From contig JAEVLN010000002.1 in the NCBI GenBank assembly GCA_018350325.1, positions 2,754,295 through 2,818,294 of the forward strand: 64,000 bases of DNA, read 5' to 3'. A program made the translations under genes and the position numbers. The notes under the pieces were generated by a model. The model searched no databases. It had not been told where the DNA came from and worked only from the letters and a program-made list of their open reading frames with translations. Below are positions 55,078 to 64,000 of the stretch, piece by piece. This DNA is from Globodera rostochiensis. Lineage: Eukaryota > Nematoda > Chromadorea > Rhabditida > Heteroderidae. Every line of letters starts with the position of its first letter. Position 1 is the stretch's first letter.

Positions 55078-57410
55078 TGTATAATTCAAATGTATAAATC
55101 AATTTCTGGACTAAAAAGATAGAAGTTTTGTACATAATTAAACCGGACTGGGGAAGCTTTTCGGATATCCGAACCGAAGGACCAAAACTTTTCGGTCATC
55201 CGACCCAAAAAAAATGGCTCGATTCGACTCGGAACCGACAAACCTAGCTGCAACATAAATAGAAATGGAAAAATGGTAAGGAAAGAAATGTTTTTGTCGC
55301 GTCAGAGCGAAAACGTAGGGGTACCTCTAAGCTTGTTTTGTTAATTAGTGCCAAGAAATTTGTGCCAAACTATAAAATGCTTACAATTTAGCGCCTTATC
55401 AAAGGGAATGCTTTCTCATCTAATCATAAAACAAAAATATGTATTAATGTAACTCTAATAATAATAAATCGAAAAGAAGTGGGTGGGGATGGGGGGAGGA
55501 ATAAATTAGGGAGAAAAAGAAAGACATTGGGAAATCGAATCGATTGCATTTCGTACTTTGGAGGGAAACGTTTGTACAATAATAATCAATCAAATGGCAA
55601 AATTTACTTGCAAATTTAAATAAAATTAAAAAGCCAAAACGCAATTGTTTTGAAAAAAGTGAACAATTTTACGCGATGGGAAACTTTTTTGATTTGATAG
55701 AAATTTTTAAACAGTTAAAATTACACTATGGGTCCACTCCAGCAGCCGAAGCGGGCCAGTCGCGTCTCAGTACATAAGTCCCCACAACAAAAAATGCTTC
55801 TAGAATTTTCATTAGCAAAATTTTTATCAGATTATGAAGCATTTGTAAACAAATAACAAGTTAGCAAAACAAATTAAAGGCAAAAATCAGTAATTTTACG
55901 AACGACACCAGTTAAAATGTTTCAGAAACAGAAATCAAAAAACCTTGGCCTAGGGGTTCGTTAGGCTTAGGCCTAAGCCACCCTGGCTTGGGGTTCGCTA
56001 GGCTTAGGCCTAGCCACTCTGAACTTAAGGTTTGACCTCTACAGACAAAAATAAACGATGCGCCAAAATTTACACTATTTTTACCACTAATTCAAAAAAA
56101 TAATCATGCGGCAGACAGCGTAGGTTAGACACCATATCCCCACACACATTGAATTGTCTATCAATTTTTGAGACCTTTCCGAATCGCTTAGCTTTTGCTT
56201 GATGAAAAATTCTATAAAATTTGAGCTTCCTAATGATACCATGTATATTTGATTTGGTTGAGTTTGAATAAAGTTATAACCGTCGGCACATGTTTGCACA
56301 TTGATTTTTGGCCTAAATGACACCTATTCTCACACCTAAACGACCTGCGGGATGGTCAAAATATTTTTAAAAACGGTTTTGGCTTAAAAATTATCTAAAA
56401 AGCGGGGTCCATACTCTTGGACTAATTAAACACAATGGATAAAATTAAGATTTGTTTCATTAACAAAATGTGAACATTGAAAAAGGCACGATGAAAAGCA
56501 ACAGCAGCAGCAGCAAATATTCCGAAAAAAATGCGAACCTCCCCGGCGGCGTTGTTTTTGTTTGTCGCCCAAAGCGATGGAGAAAAAAGGGCAAATAATG
56601 AATGGAATAAACACTTTTTCTGTCTGTATAATCTTTGATGTTTCCCCCCGAAGTTTCCATTGTGTCTTCCCCCCCCCCCCTTTTCTCTTTCTCTGTGTCT
56701 TCAAAACTGCAGAAGGACAGAGAACGAGGGTATTTTTGCTCAAGGCAAAACAAATAAAACGTTGAGAATTAATTGGTCAGAAAAAACAAACATTTTTTTG
56801 CAAATCTTCTGCTGTAGAGAGAGATCTTTCGCAATTGTTCATTAATTAGTAGGGCTAAGTTTTTAGGCTTAAGCCTATTTTTTCTGCAGCTTTGTTTTGA
56901 CGAGTTATGCACGAAAGTTTTTTATTTTAACCCAAAAATTCTTCGTTTAACGAGCCTAAGCCTAAACCTATTTTGGCATTTTTTTTTGGAGCCCGCCTAT
57001 TTCGAGGTTTTTCGAGGCCTAAAAATCTTAGCCCTATTAGAAATCACTTCACAAACTCCATCGGGCACAAAAAAAAGTTAAAAAAATTGATGACGAAAAA
57101 TTTTTGGAAGAATTGTTGCCTTTTTGAGTAAATTCAGCTTCCCCAACTCGGTATTTGTGCCGGAGACTTACTATTTTTAATTAAAGTCTTTACAATATTC
57201 AAAAAAATTCTCAAATCCTCATTTGAAAATTGCCTCATTGACCTACCAAAAACTACAAAATTTAATAAATCTAAAGACACTATTCATTTATTTCAAAAAT
57301 CATGTTAAATGTCATTTAAAAATTAAATGTCCTCATTATGGCTCTTTAATTTTCTATTTAAATATACACAACGGCGGTTCAAAGCAATTTCATTGATGCC
57401 CAATTTCATT
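55078..57410. other. Intergenic
   Basis: No supported gene. Contains a degenerate CGGATATCCGAACCGA-type word cluster (55145-55245), TTAGGC-type repeats (55945-56030; 56855-56975), a C10 run (56671) and a 78-codon minus frame at 56087-56323 of unknown merit. Confidence 0.4.
55945..56030. repeat. Head-to-head TTAGGC repeat
   Basis: GGGGTTCGTTAGGCTTAGGC, CTAAGCCACCCTGGCTT, then GGGGTTCGCTAGGCTTAGGC again. TTAGGCTTAGGCCTAAGCC is a palindromic junction of the two telomere strands. Family member of 44636-45005. Confidence 0.75.
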
Positions 57411-59183
57411 TTATGCATCCATCGATGGGTTGTTGAAGCGCATTAGCAGCGGCCTACCATTGCGCGTGGCATAAAAATGTCCTTGAAACTTCCAAAGAAT
57501 GCCAAAAGTTAGTGCCACCGAAGCAAAAATTGTGCAAATTGAAAGCATAAAATGGGTCAAAGCTGTGGATGGCGGAGCAGTCGCCGAATTTGGACTTACA
57601 ACGGCCTGCTGCTGCCAAGCAATCTTAAATGGGCTTTTTCTTGGCAAAATTCAGGAAAATGCGAAAAATTGAATTTTAATTGTCCAAAAAGAATACAACA
57701 AATTTCACTTCGTCTTCCCCGCCTACGTCCTCTGTTTGTCCGTCACCGGATAGAATTCCATGTCGGTCATTGACAATTTTACGAATTCCAACCAAAAGGC
57801 CACGAATGGCATCGAACCAACGCTTTTGTTGGAACATTTGTTGCTAAAAGAATTCAAAATGAATTAATTTTATTAATTTTATTATGTTCAAATCTAGAGA
57901 CCGGGCTTGAGCTTCGAGCGAGATCTCGAGTCGAGATTCTCGAAAAAATCTCGGTCTCGAAAAATCTCGTGAAGTTCATTTTTAGTCGAGCGAGATCTTG
58001 AGGTCGAGATTTTTCGAGATCCTCGAGACGAGATCTCGTCTCGACCGGTCTCTATTCAAATCGCTATAATTAATTTTTGATGAATTCTTTTTTGGGCTAA
58101 AACCACCAACTTCGGCCGCGTATAAATGGTTAATTTCGTCCTGCAAAATTGGCGTGGCGAAGAAAAATGCGATTCGGCCAAAATTGGTCAAATCGGTGGG
58201 GAGGACGAGCAAAAAAGCCTTGCGACATTCGATGTCCAAATCCCATTGGTGCAACAATCGGAAAGGCGCGTCGGCGGTGTTGTTGAATTGTTTGCCCCGA
58301 AATGTGTCACAATTTAAGCGTTTTATTAAATACCAATTAGCATTCATTAATTCATTTTAATTATGTATTAATTTTAGGGTAGGACGGGACAGGGACTTTT
58401 GGGAAAAACCGGGACCGGGACTAAATTAGTCCGGTCAAAAAAAAACCGGGACTACTGGACAAAAAAACGTTTTGGAAAAAACCGGGACCATTTATAATGG
58501 AGCTTGAAAAAAACCGGGACTAAATTTCAGTCCCAAAAAAGACCTTTCAGTACTGGTCCCGGTCCCGTCCTACCCTAATTAATTACATTTTCAATTACCC
58601 TGGAGTTTATTTTGAAATAGAGCGGCTTTTTGGTGAGTGCCACCGCACCGGTGACCCCTTTCTTCTTGCAGCCACTTTGTCCACCATCCTGCAATAATAT
58701 TTCGTAAAATAATAATCCAATATTTCGAATCATTATTAAAAAGTAGGTTTGGACAAAACCCCGGATATTGTCCGGGTCCCCCGGATAGCGGTTCCACCGG
58801 TTCCTTGACACCCGGATACCGGTCCCGGAAGACCCGTTCTTGTCCAAAGCCTACTAAAAAAGCTTATTAAATCTGCATCCAAAACAATTGGACTGAACCC
58901 CCAATTATTAATGTGCAGTTTCGAGAGTCTAGACATAAACAAAAATTGCATTTTTTGTCTGATCCCGGAAGGAGTCGAGCATTTGTGCAAGCCTTTCTCG
59001 CTCCTCTGAACTCAAGACTTCGTCCGGATCACAAAGATAACTCTTCCGCGGCATTTTGCATTTTGCGAATTGTCCGTCGCGCAACGGATTCGGATAGTCG
59101 TCGACCGGTGATGAGGCGGCGATGGCCAACAATTGGGGGCAAATTGAGAGAAAAAATGGAAGAAATAAAAGTGATGACATCAT
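57411..59183 (-). CDS. TPM-domain transmembrane protein (UPF0603-like)
   Basis: Signal peptide MMSSLLFLPFFLSICPQLLA (59183), then NPLRDGQFAKCKMPRKSYLC and CDPDEVLSSEERERLAQMLD, the hallmark start of the TPM domain. Later exons: SGCKKKGVTGAVALTKKPLY; FRLLHQWDLDIECRKAFLLV with a degenerate NFGRIAFF; an exon with RWFDAIRGLLVGIRKIVND; and a last exon with IAWQQQAVVSPNS, a C-terminal TM (FMLSICTIFASVALTFGILW) and the end NNPSMDA (TAA, 57411). So it is a lumenal or extracellular TPM domain anchored by a C-terminal TM. The exon starting NCDTFRG (about 58315) lacks a visible AG acceptor. Three hAT-type elements lie in three introns (57895, 58375, 58744). Confidence 0.75.
57895..58054. mobile_element. 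hAT-type MITE, TCGAGATC theme (intronic)
   Basis: Ends TAGAGACCGG / CCGGTCTCTA, perfect 8-bp target duplication TTCAAATC. Close relative of 1558 (shared CTTGAGCTTCGAGCGAGATC). Confidence 0.9.
58375..58577. mobile_element. hAT-type MITE, GGGACCGGGAC theme (intronic)
   Basis: Ends TAGGGTAGGACGGGAC / GTCCCGTCCTACCCTA; flanks ATTAATTT and ATTAATTA match at 7 of 8. The interior reiterates AAAAACCGGGACTA and its relatives. Confidence 0.85.
58744..58853. mobile_element. hAT-type MITE, CCCCGGAT theme (intronic)
   Basis: Ends TAGGTTTGGACAA / TTGTCCAAAGCCTA. Flanks TTAAAAAG and CTAAAAAA match at 6 of 8. The interior reiterates CCCCGGATA and CCGGTTCC words. Confidence 0.75.
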
Positions 59184-59723
59184 TTGATTTGAAGTAATTG
59201 GAGAGAAATGCCACCAACAAAATTTCTATTCAATTAAATTAAATTAAAAATAAATTATATACTTTACATAAATGCCGGTTTTTATATTTAACCAAAAATT
59301 GCGAAGCCAAAATAAACGCGGGGATGCTGGTCAGCAGTGAGTGCTGCTGGTGGTAATATAATCTGCTGGACGATTAATTTATAAACAAAACAAAAAAATT
59401 GTATGTTCACGTTATACTTTTTTGCTGAAATTGTCCAATTTTATATATTTTTCCCACTGCTTTAAAAATGCATTTTCATACAATAAAATTGGTAGATAAT
59501 TTATTATAAATTCGTTTATTTAAAAAAAAACTTAAATTAACAAAAACAGAATGCAATTAAAATGCAATTTTAAAAATAAAATTTGAAAACTAGTCAACAA
59601 TCTAATTAGGTAAATCAGAATATTGCAAAGGTTTTGCAGCTCATTCAACAATTTGAACACAATTAAGCAAAAGCCTCTCTCATTGTGCCACGGTTTGAAT
59701 GAATGCGTCACGGCATTCCGGCG
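59184..59723. other. Intergenic
   Basis: AT-rich 5' flank of the TPM gene and 3' flank of the next gene. No further feature supported. Confidence 0.4.
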
Positions 59724-61105
59724 ATTAATTTGGGTGAAACAGTTCCTGAACAAAATTGAATTTAGCAATTCCAACTTTCAACTTTGTTGTTACCCGACGA
59801 ATTTGCCATATTTTCGCCACTTTTCTTAAAATATTTTTCCACAAGTTCAGCGACATAATCGTTCTCCAACAATTCCTCCACAAATTTGTCATTTTTGTCA
59901 ACCAATCGTTTAAATTTTATTTTGAACAAACGCATCAAAATGCCGTAGGAATTTTTTATCTCTCCGACGGAGGGCTTCGAATTTTCAGTAAATTTTTCCA
60001 TTTTTTGTTTTGATTCACTAAAATGTTTTGTCTTATTTTTGTAGAATGGCAATTGGCTCAGTTGCGGAATTAAATTTAGCAAACTTTTTTGTTTACTCTC
60101 CGACAGTTGGCCAAGCACTTTTTCATCATCTTTTGAATCGTTTCTTTCACTTTTTTGGTTTTCTTAATTAATTTAATTTAATTTTAATCATTTTTTATTT
60201 TATATGAAACTTACAACAAAGTAAAGTTTCTTTACAAATTATTAATAACATTAAAATACGCTGCTTACCTGGGCTTTCCAACGGCGGCATAAATTCGTCT
60301 GCAAGACGATTTTTGGCACGACGGCTTTTCCAACCGAACAAAAAACGAAAAGCTAATAAAGAGGCAATTAAAAATAGTGCTTCTAATAAATAAAACCTTT
60401 AGTAATGAAATTGGAGTTATTATTAGCTTCGGGATTTGCAACTTTGTTCAATTCGATATGTTTTGTGGGCCTTGTTATTTTCATCACGTCATTACTATTT
60501 GCCACATTTTCGTTGGCAATTTCTTTCCCATAAAAATGACTATTTTTGGCATTATTTTCAGTCAAATCGTTTTTAATTGTTGGCACATTATTTTTTTGTG
60601 CCAATTTTGCCAAATTTAAATAGTCATCAAATTGATTGATAAAATTTTCGTCTATCTTTTCGTCTATTAATGAAAAATTTTGCTCCAATGAATTTAATTT
60701 AATTCCTTCAAATACATTAAAAAGTTTATTTTTGTCATTTGGAATCGCAGATTTGGCCTTAAAAGAGCTAAATGTTTGTTTGTTTACACCATTTTGAGAT
60801 TACAAAAATACTTTGGTTGGCATTTTTGGGGATAATCGTCGCATATTTTGAAGTCCAAAAGTCCGGCCATTCTTTGTTTTCACTTTTGGTCTTTTTGCCA
60901 ATGATTCTCGATTTTGAATTCCGTTCATAAATAATTGCGGGGGGTTTCGGCATTTCGGACGGAATGGCACAGGCGACGGCGTGGAGGTGGGCGGCATTGG
61001 CATTTGTTGAAGAACGCTTTGAGTTGACGACGTTCGACTTGCAACAATTCCATTTAAATAGCAAATATAAATAATAAAGAAAGAAGCTAACAAATAGTTC
61101 TGCAT
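59724..61105 (-). CDS. Unknown signal-peptide protein, about 5 exons
   Basis: Start MQNYLLASFFIIYICYLNGI (61105), a signal peptide, then a Pro/Ser-rich basic segment (VLQQMPMPPTSTPSPVPFRP). Exons after TTTAG and TTATTAG encode an acidic Asn-rich region (QFDDYLNLAKLAQKNNVPTI), a basic hydrophobic segment (FRFLFGWKSRRAKNRLADEF) and a helical C-terminal region (KVLGQLSESKQKSLLNLIPQ, KIKFKRLVDKNDKFVEELLE). The end is uncertain: either TAA at 59724 after a short terminal exon, or TAG near 59762 by read-through. Not recognised; composition (Lys/Asn-rich, helical, secreted) resembles other orphan genes in this window. Confidence 0.55.
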
Positions 61106-61430
61106 AGAGTTATAGCTTTTTTTTGATGGGAATTGTTTTACATTAAATAAATAAATAAAATGTTTTGTTAATCAAATTATCGATCATTTATATGAATGTG
61201 GTGGCTCTCCGAATGCTGGCTGTCTATTTGTCGTAATTAATCAATTCATCATTTTTTATTATTATTATATTTTTTATTAATTAATATGAATTGTCCAATA
61301 ACCAAAATTATACAAATGTTGAAGCTAAACGATTCGTAGCACCTGCCGGGTACGCATTATCATCCTTTCATTCTGCTGACCATCAGCAGAAATGCCGTTG
61401 TTTTATCTTATGCCGCCAATGCCTTGAAAG

Positions 61431-61579
61431 TAGGGATGGTCCCCGACCCCTCGGGGGCAAGAAAAGTCGGGGATCGGGGTTTTTCCCAGCAAAAACCCCG
61501 AAAAATTCAAAAAAGTCGAGGTCGGGGACGAAAACCCCGACTAAAAAAAGTCGGGGTTTAGGGACGGGGACCAATTCTA
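61431..61579. mobile_element. hAT-type MITE, CCCCGACC theme
   Basis: Ends TAGGGATGGTCCCC / GGGGACCAATTCTA, perfect 8-bp target duplication CTTGAAAG. The interior reiterates AAAAGTCGGGG and AAAACCCCGA. Shares CCCCGACCCCTCGGGGGC with 32698. Confidence 0.9.
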
Positions 61580-62043
61580 CTTGAAAGGCACATTGCAAAC
61601 GGAAGGGGAGCGAACGCCGGCGGCGTTCAGCGCGTTGCAATTGTTCTTACATTTTGTGGAATCCTTTTTTGGGCATTAAAACTTTAATGGCACTCTTGGA
61701 CAATAAAGTCTGGCACTGGCATATTATTTTTTTGGATGAAAGTTAAAAGAGCTTCAAAATGAAATTAAGTTCTGAAAATATTATTCGGATTTGGTGGATG
61801 CGATCAAATGAAACCAAAAAGACCACTCACTCATTCAATTGCCATTTTGATTTATTTGATTTCAAAAAACTTCCTATAAATAGTTTAAGCTTATTTAACA
61901 CATTTAAATAAAGTCCCAAAGTTCTCGATAAAGCAATTGGCCGTACTCGCTGTCATTGTGGAAATGTTGTAAATTACTGGGCACTCACTGACCGTTAGGT
62001 ACATTTTTTAAACTTATTAAAGGAAGAATAAATCAGTAAATAG

Positions 62044-62181
62044 TAGAGAAAAGACCGATCGAGATTCTCGATCGAAATCTCGATCAAACGAATTTTTTCG
62101 AGATCTTTGAGATACGCGATTTTACGAGATTTTTCGAGATTCTCGATCGTAATCTCGATCGGTCCTCAAGTCCTTTCTCTA
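62044..62181. mobile_element. hAT-type MITE, CGAGATTCTCGATC theme
   Basis: Ends TAGAGAAAAGACCGATCG and CGATCGGTCCTCAAGTCCTTTCTCTA-like (extra bases in the right arm), perfect 8-bp target duplication GTAAATAG. The interior reiterates CGAGATT/AATCTCG and GATCGAGAT. Confidence 0.9.
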
Positions 62182-64000
62182 GTAAATAGCGCCAGCCTTA
62201 CCCCGCCGGTGACATCATACCAAACAAACTGACATTAATTATTGGATCAATCGAAATTGAAAAGCTTTTTTTCTAGCAAATGATGTGTGTTTATGTGCAC
62301 ATTTACTATACTTGTTTGTGCCGTGCCAAACAAATTCTTTTCATTTTTGCGTTAGCCTTAGCCCTAATCTCAGAGTGCAAAAAACAGAGAATGTTTCCAA
62401 AAATCACAACACAAGCCGCCCCCGGGATTTGTTTGCTAAATTGGACAAATAACACACGTTGGTTGGGCTGAAGCGGCACCAAAATGGCGCCAACCGCCGG
62501 AGGCGAAGGCAAAGGAATGTTTTCCCCCCCCCCCCCGGCGCCCCCCCCCCGCCGGCACCTTCACTAAAATAAGAGACTTATAAACAAACTACATTTATAT
62601 TTTAAACCCGCTTAAACTAAATAAAGAGTAAACGGACAGAGAGAGACACTAAAGGGGGAAGGAAAGTGAGGATATTTTGCAAAATAAAATTTATTTAAAT
62701 TTTTTGAGTTACATTGTCTAAATGACTTAGCAAAAAATAAATTCTAAACAGTCTTTGATTTTTGTAAGTTTTAACAAAAATTCAGCACACAAAATTCAAT
62801 CTGACTTTCTAAACTGGGCATTTTCTTTTTTTTAGCAAGAAATCACATTTTTACACATTTTGCACGTTAAGACAATTCGGTTTTTTCATTTTAAAAATCA
62901 AAATTTTTGTCCAAATTTATCCCCAAAACGTTTATGGACTACGGCATGCTTTTTAACCAATCTAAATTTACCCCCCAAAATCTTCCGCATTTGGCATAAT
63001 GCCGAATATTTTTTTTCATCTCGCATTAAGCTTTTTAAAAAAGTTTTTTTTTGGCATTACGTAACGACTCCATTTTGGGTCATTCTTTTTTTGTGGTCGA
63101 TGATGTGTTAGTATTTGGCATGCAGCACATATAGAACATATGCACAACGGTCAAGAGTCGATGTAATAATCCGATGGCACGGATTATTTTAATTAAATAT
63201 AATTTAATCTTAATAAAAAAGATGTGCCATTATTATAGGCAATAAAATTCCAGTCACTAAATTCGGTTATTTATTTCAATTTCTCCAAATATATGTACTG
63301 TCCAATCCGGGCTCTCAAATCACATGGCACGCTCAGTAATTTGTTTATTTTGGTGAAGATTTGAAAAATATAAATTTTAATACATCCCAAAAAATATTAT
63401 TATGAATTAGAAAATTGCTCCAGGGTATGGCTGCACCTTTGCCACCTTTTACTATCCGGCAGATCGGAAGAACAGCGGCTTAGCTGCTCCAGTCCCCCGG
63501 CAAATTCAAAACCTCCGCACGCATTTTTTTAATACTTTGAAAGTTTATGGGATTTAATTGACTTTAATCTGTCGGCCGGATGCCTTACAAATGGAAGTGG
63601 GACGGGGGGACATTGGAGAGGCGGGGGAGGGGAATTATTTATTTTGACGATGCGCGATGATGTCATTTAGTTATGGACAAAAAACGAAATTAAAAATTGG
63701 GGGATTTTTGTTTTTTTTTTTGTATTTAAATGTCTAAATTATTGTAATGGCTACAAATTTGATGAAATTGTTTTGAAATTTCTCAAACAACAAAACATCT
63801 TTGGGCAATTTTTGGAACGGAATGTTCGGAATGTGATTTTGAAGTTGCAATGTACAACAACAATAACATCCAACTAATTTCGATTTGATTAATTTTAGAA
63901 ATTCTCGCATTAAATAAAATGTTAAATATGTAAACATCGTCCAGTTTATACCAACAATTTTTCAAAGATCAGCAGTCGAAGTTGGTTTAGTGAGAGTGAT

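Larger units (their letters stand above)
61106..64000. other. Gene-poor end with two MITEs
   Basis: No gene I can support. Two hAT-type elements (61431, 62044), C12 runs at 62523-62550 and a GGGGGGA/GGGGG-rich patch near 63600. Minus frames at 62306-62512 and about 63400-63530 (CGGFEFAGGLEQLSRC) read like protein but have no start, splice partner or domain. Confidence 0.4.

Noticed and set aside
55140..55250. CGGATATCCGAACCGA / TCGGTCATCCGACC cluster looks like another word-theme element.
   Set aside because: No matching terminal repeat and no target duplication found, so it is not listed as an element.
56087..56323. 78-codon minus-strand frame beginning MSFRPKINVQTCADGYN.
   Set aside because: Protein-like in places, but no splice partner, signal or domain; not enough to call a gene.
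63459..63480. AGATCGGAAGAAC resembles the start of a common sequencing adapter.
   Set aside because: The match stops after about 11 bases (adapter reads GAGC), the surrounding DNA is ordinary and in context, so coincidence is likelier.

Overview
This is intron-rich, AT-rich eukaryotic DNA, almost certainly from a nematode. The evidence is nematode-type chemoreceptor genes (Srsx-like and Srt-like), short GT-AG introns of about 45-80 bases with TTTCAG-type acceptors, at least one GC-AG intron, and many stretches of the nematode telomere word TTAGGC inside the window. The GC-AG introns and the many signal-peptide genes would fit a parasitic clade IV (tylenchid) worm, but that is only an inference.

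Layout. 1-816 holds the 3' part of an unrecognised membrane-protein gene (minus). 817-5417 has inverted-repeat elements, a small secreted ORF, an unknown five-exon gene and a histidine-phosphatase gene (plus). 6675-19734 is one very large plus-strand gene: a low-complexity, Gln-rich N-terminal half, a basic coiled-coil middle and three C-terminal Ig domains, with a 1.7-kb AT-rich satellite in one intron. 20061-30767 is a receptor region: one Srsx-like gene, then two nearly identical Srsx-like genes in opposite orientation, forming a large inverted duplication (arms about 2.45 kb, spacer about 1.4 kb). 30765-34734 has an NPC2/ML-domain lipid-binding gene and a gene for a secreted protein with an internal repeat. 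36280-46992 holds a secreted protein-kinase-like gene, an Srt-like receptor, a small secreted Thr-rich protein and a secreted, degenerate kinase homologue (pseudokinase). 48367-55077 is denser housekeeping DNA: a PiT/SLC20 phosphate transporter, a zinc-finger protein head-to-head with a small basic protein, a short one-TM protein and a Bax-inhibitor/Lifeguard (TMBIM) protein. 57411-61105 has a TPM-domain membrane protein (three mobile elements in its introns) and another unknown signal-peptide protein. 61106-64000 holds mobile-element relics and no convincing gene.

The most striking pattern is a set of about 15 short non-autonomous transposon-like islands (about 80-360 bp). They have hAT-like ends (TAGAG/TAGGG...CTCTA/CCCTA) and 8-bp target duplications, six of them perfect. 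In most islands the interior is a reiteration, in both orientations, of the short word that forms the island's own terminal repeat (for example TCGAGATC, CCGGGATC, CCCCGACC or ACCCAAAACC). A second theme is head-to-head TTAGGC/GCCTAA tracts inside a dispersed repeat. A third is a cluster of signal-peptide genes that includes a kinase/pseudokinase pair and a duplicated-domain helical protein. Gene models were assembled by eye from reading frame and splice signals, so exon edges and gene ends carry uncertainty.
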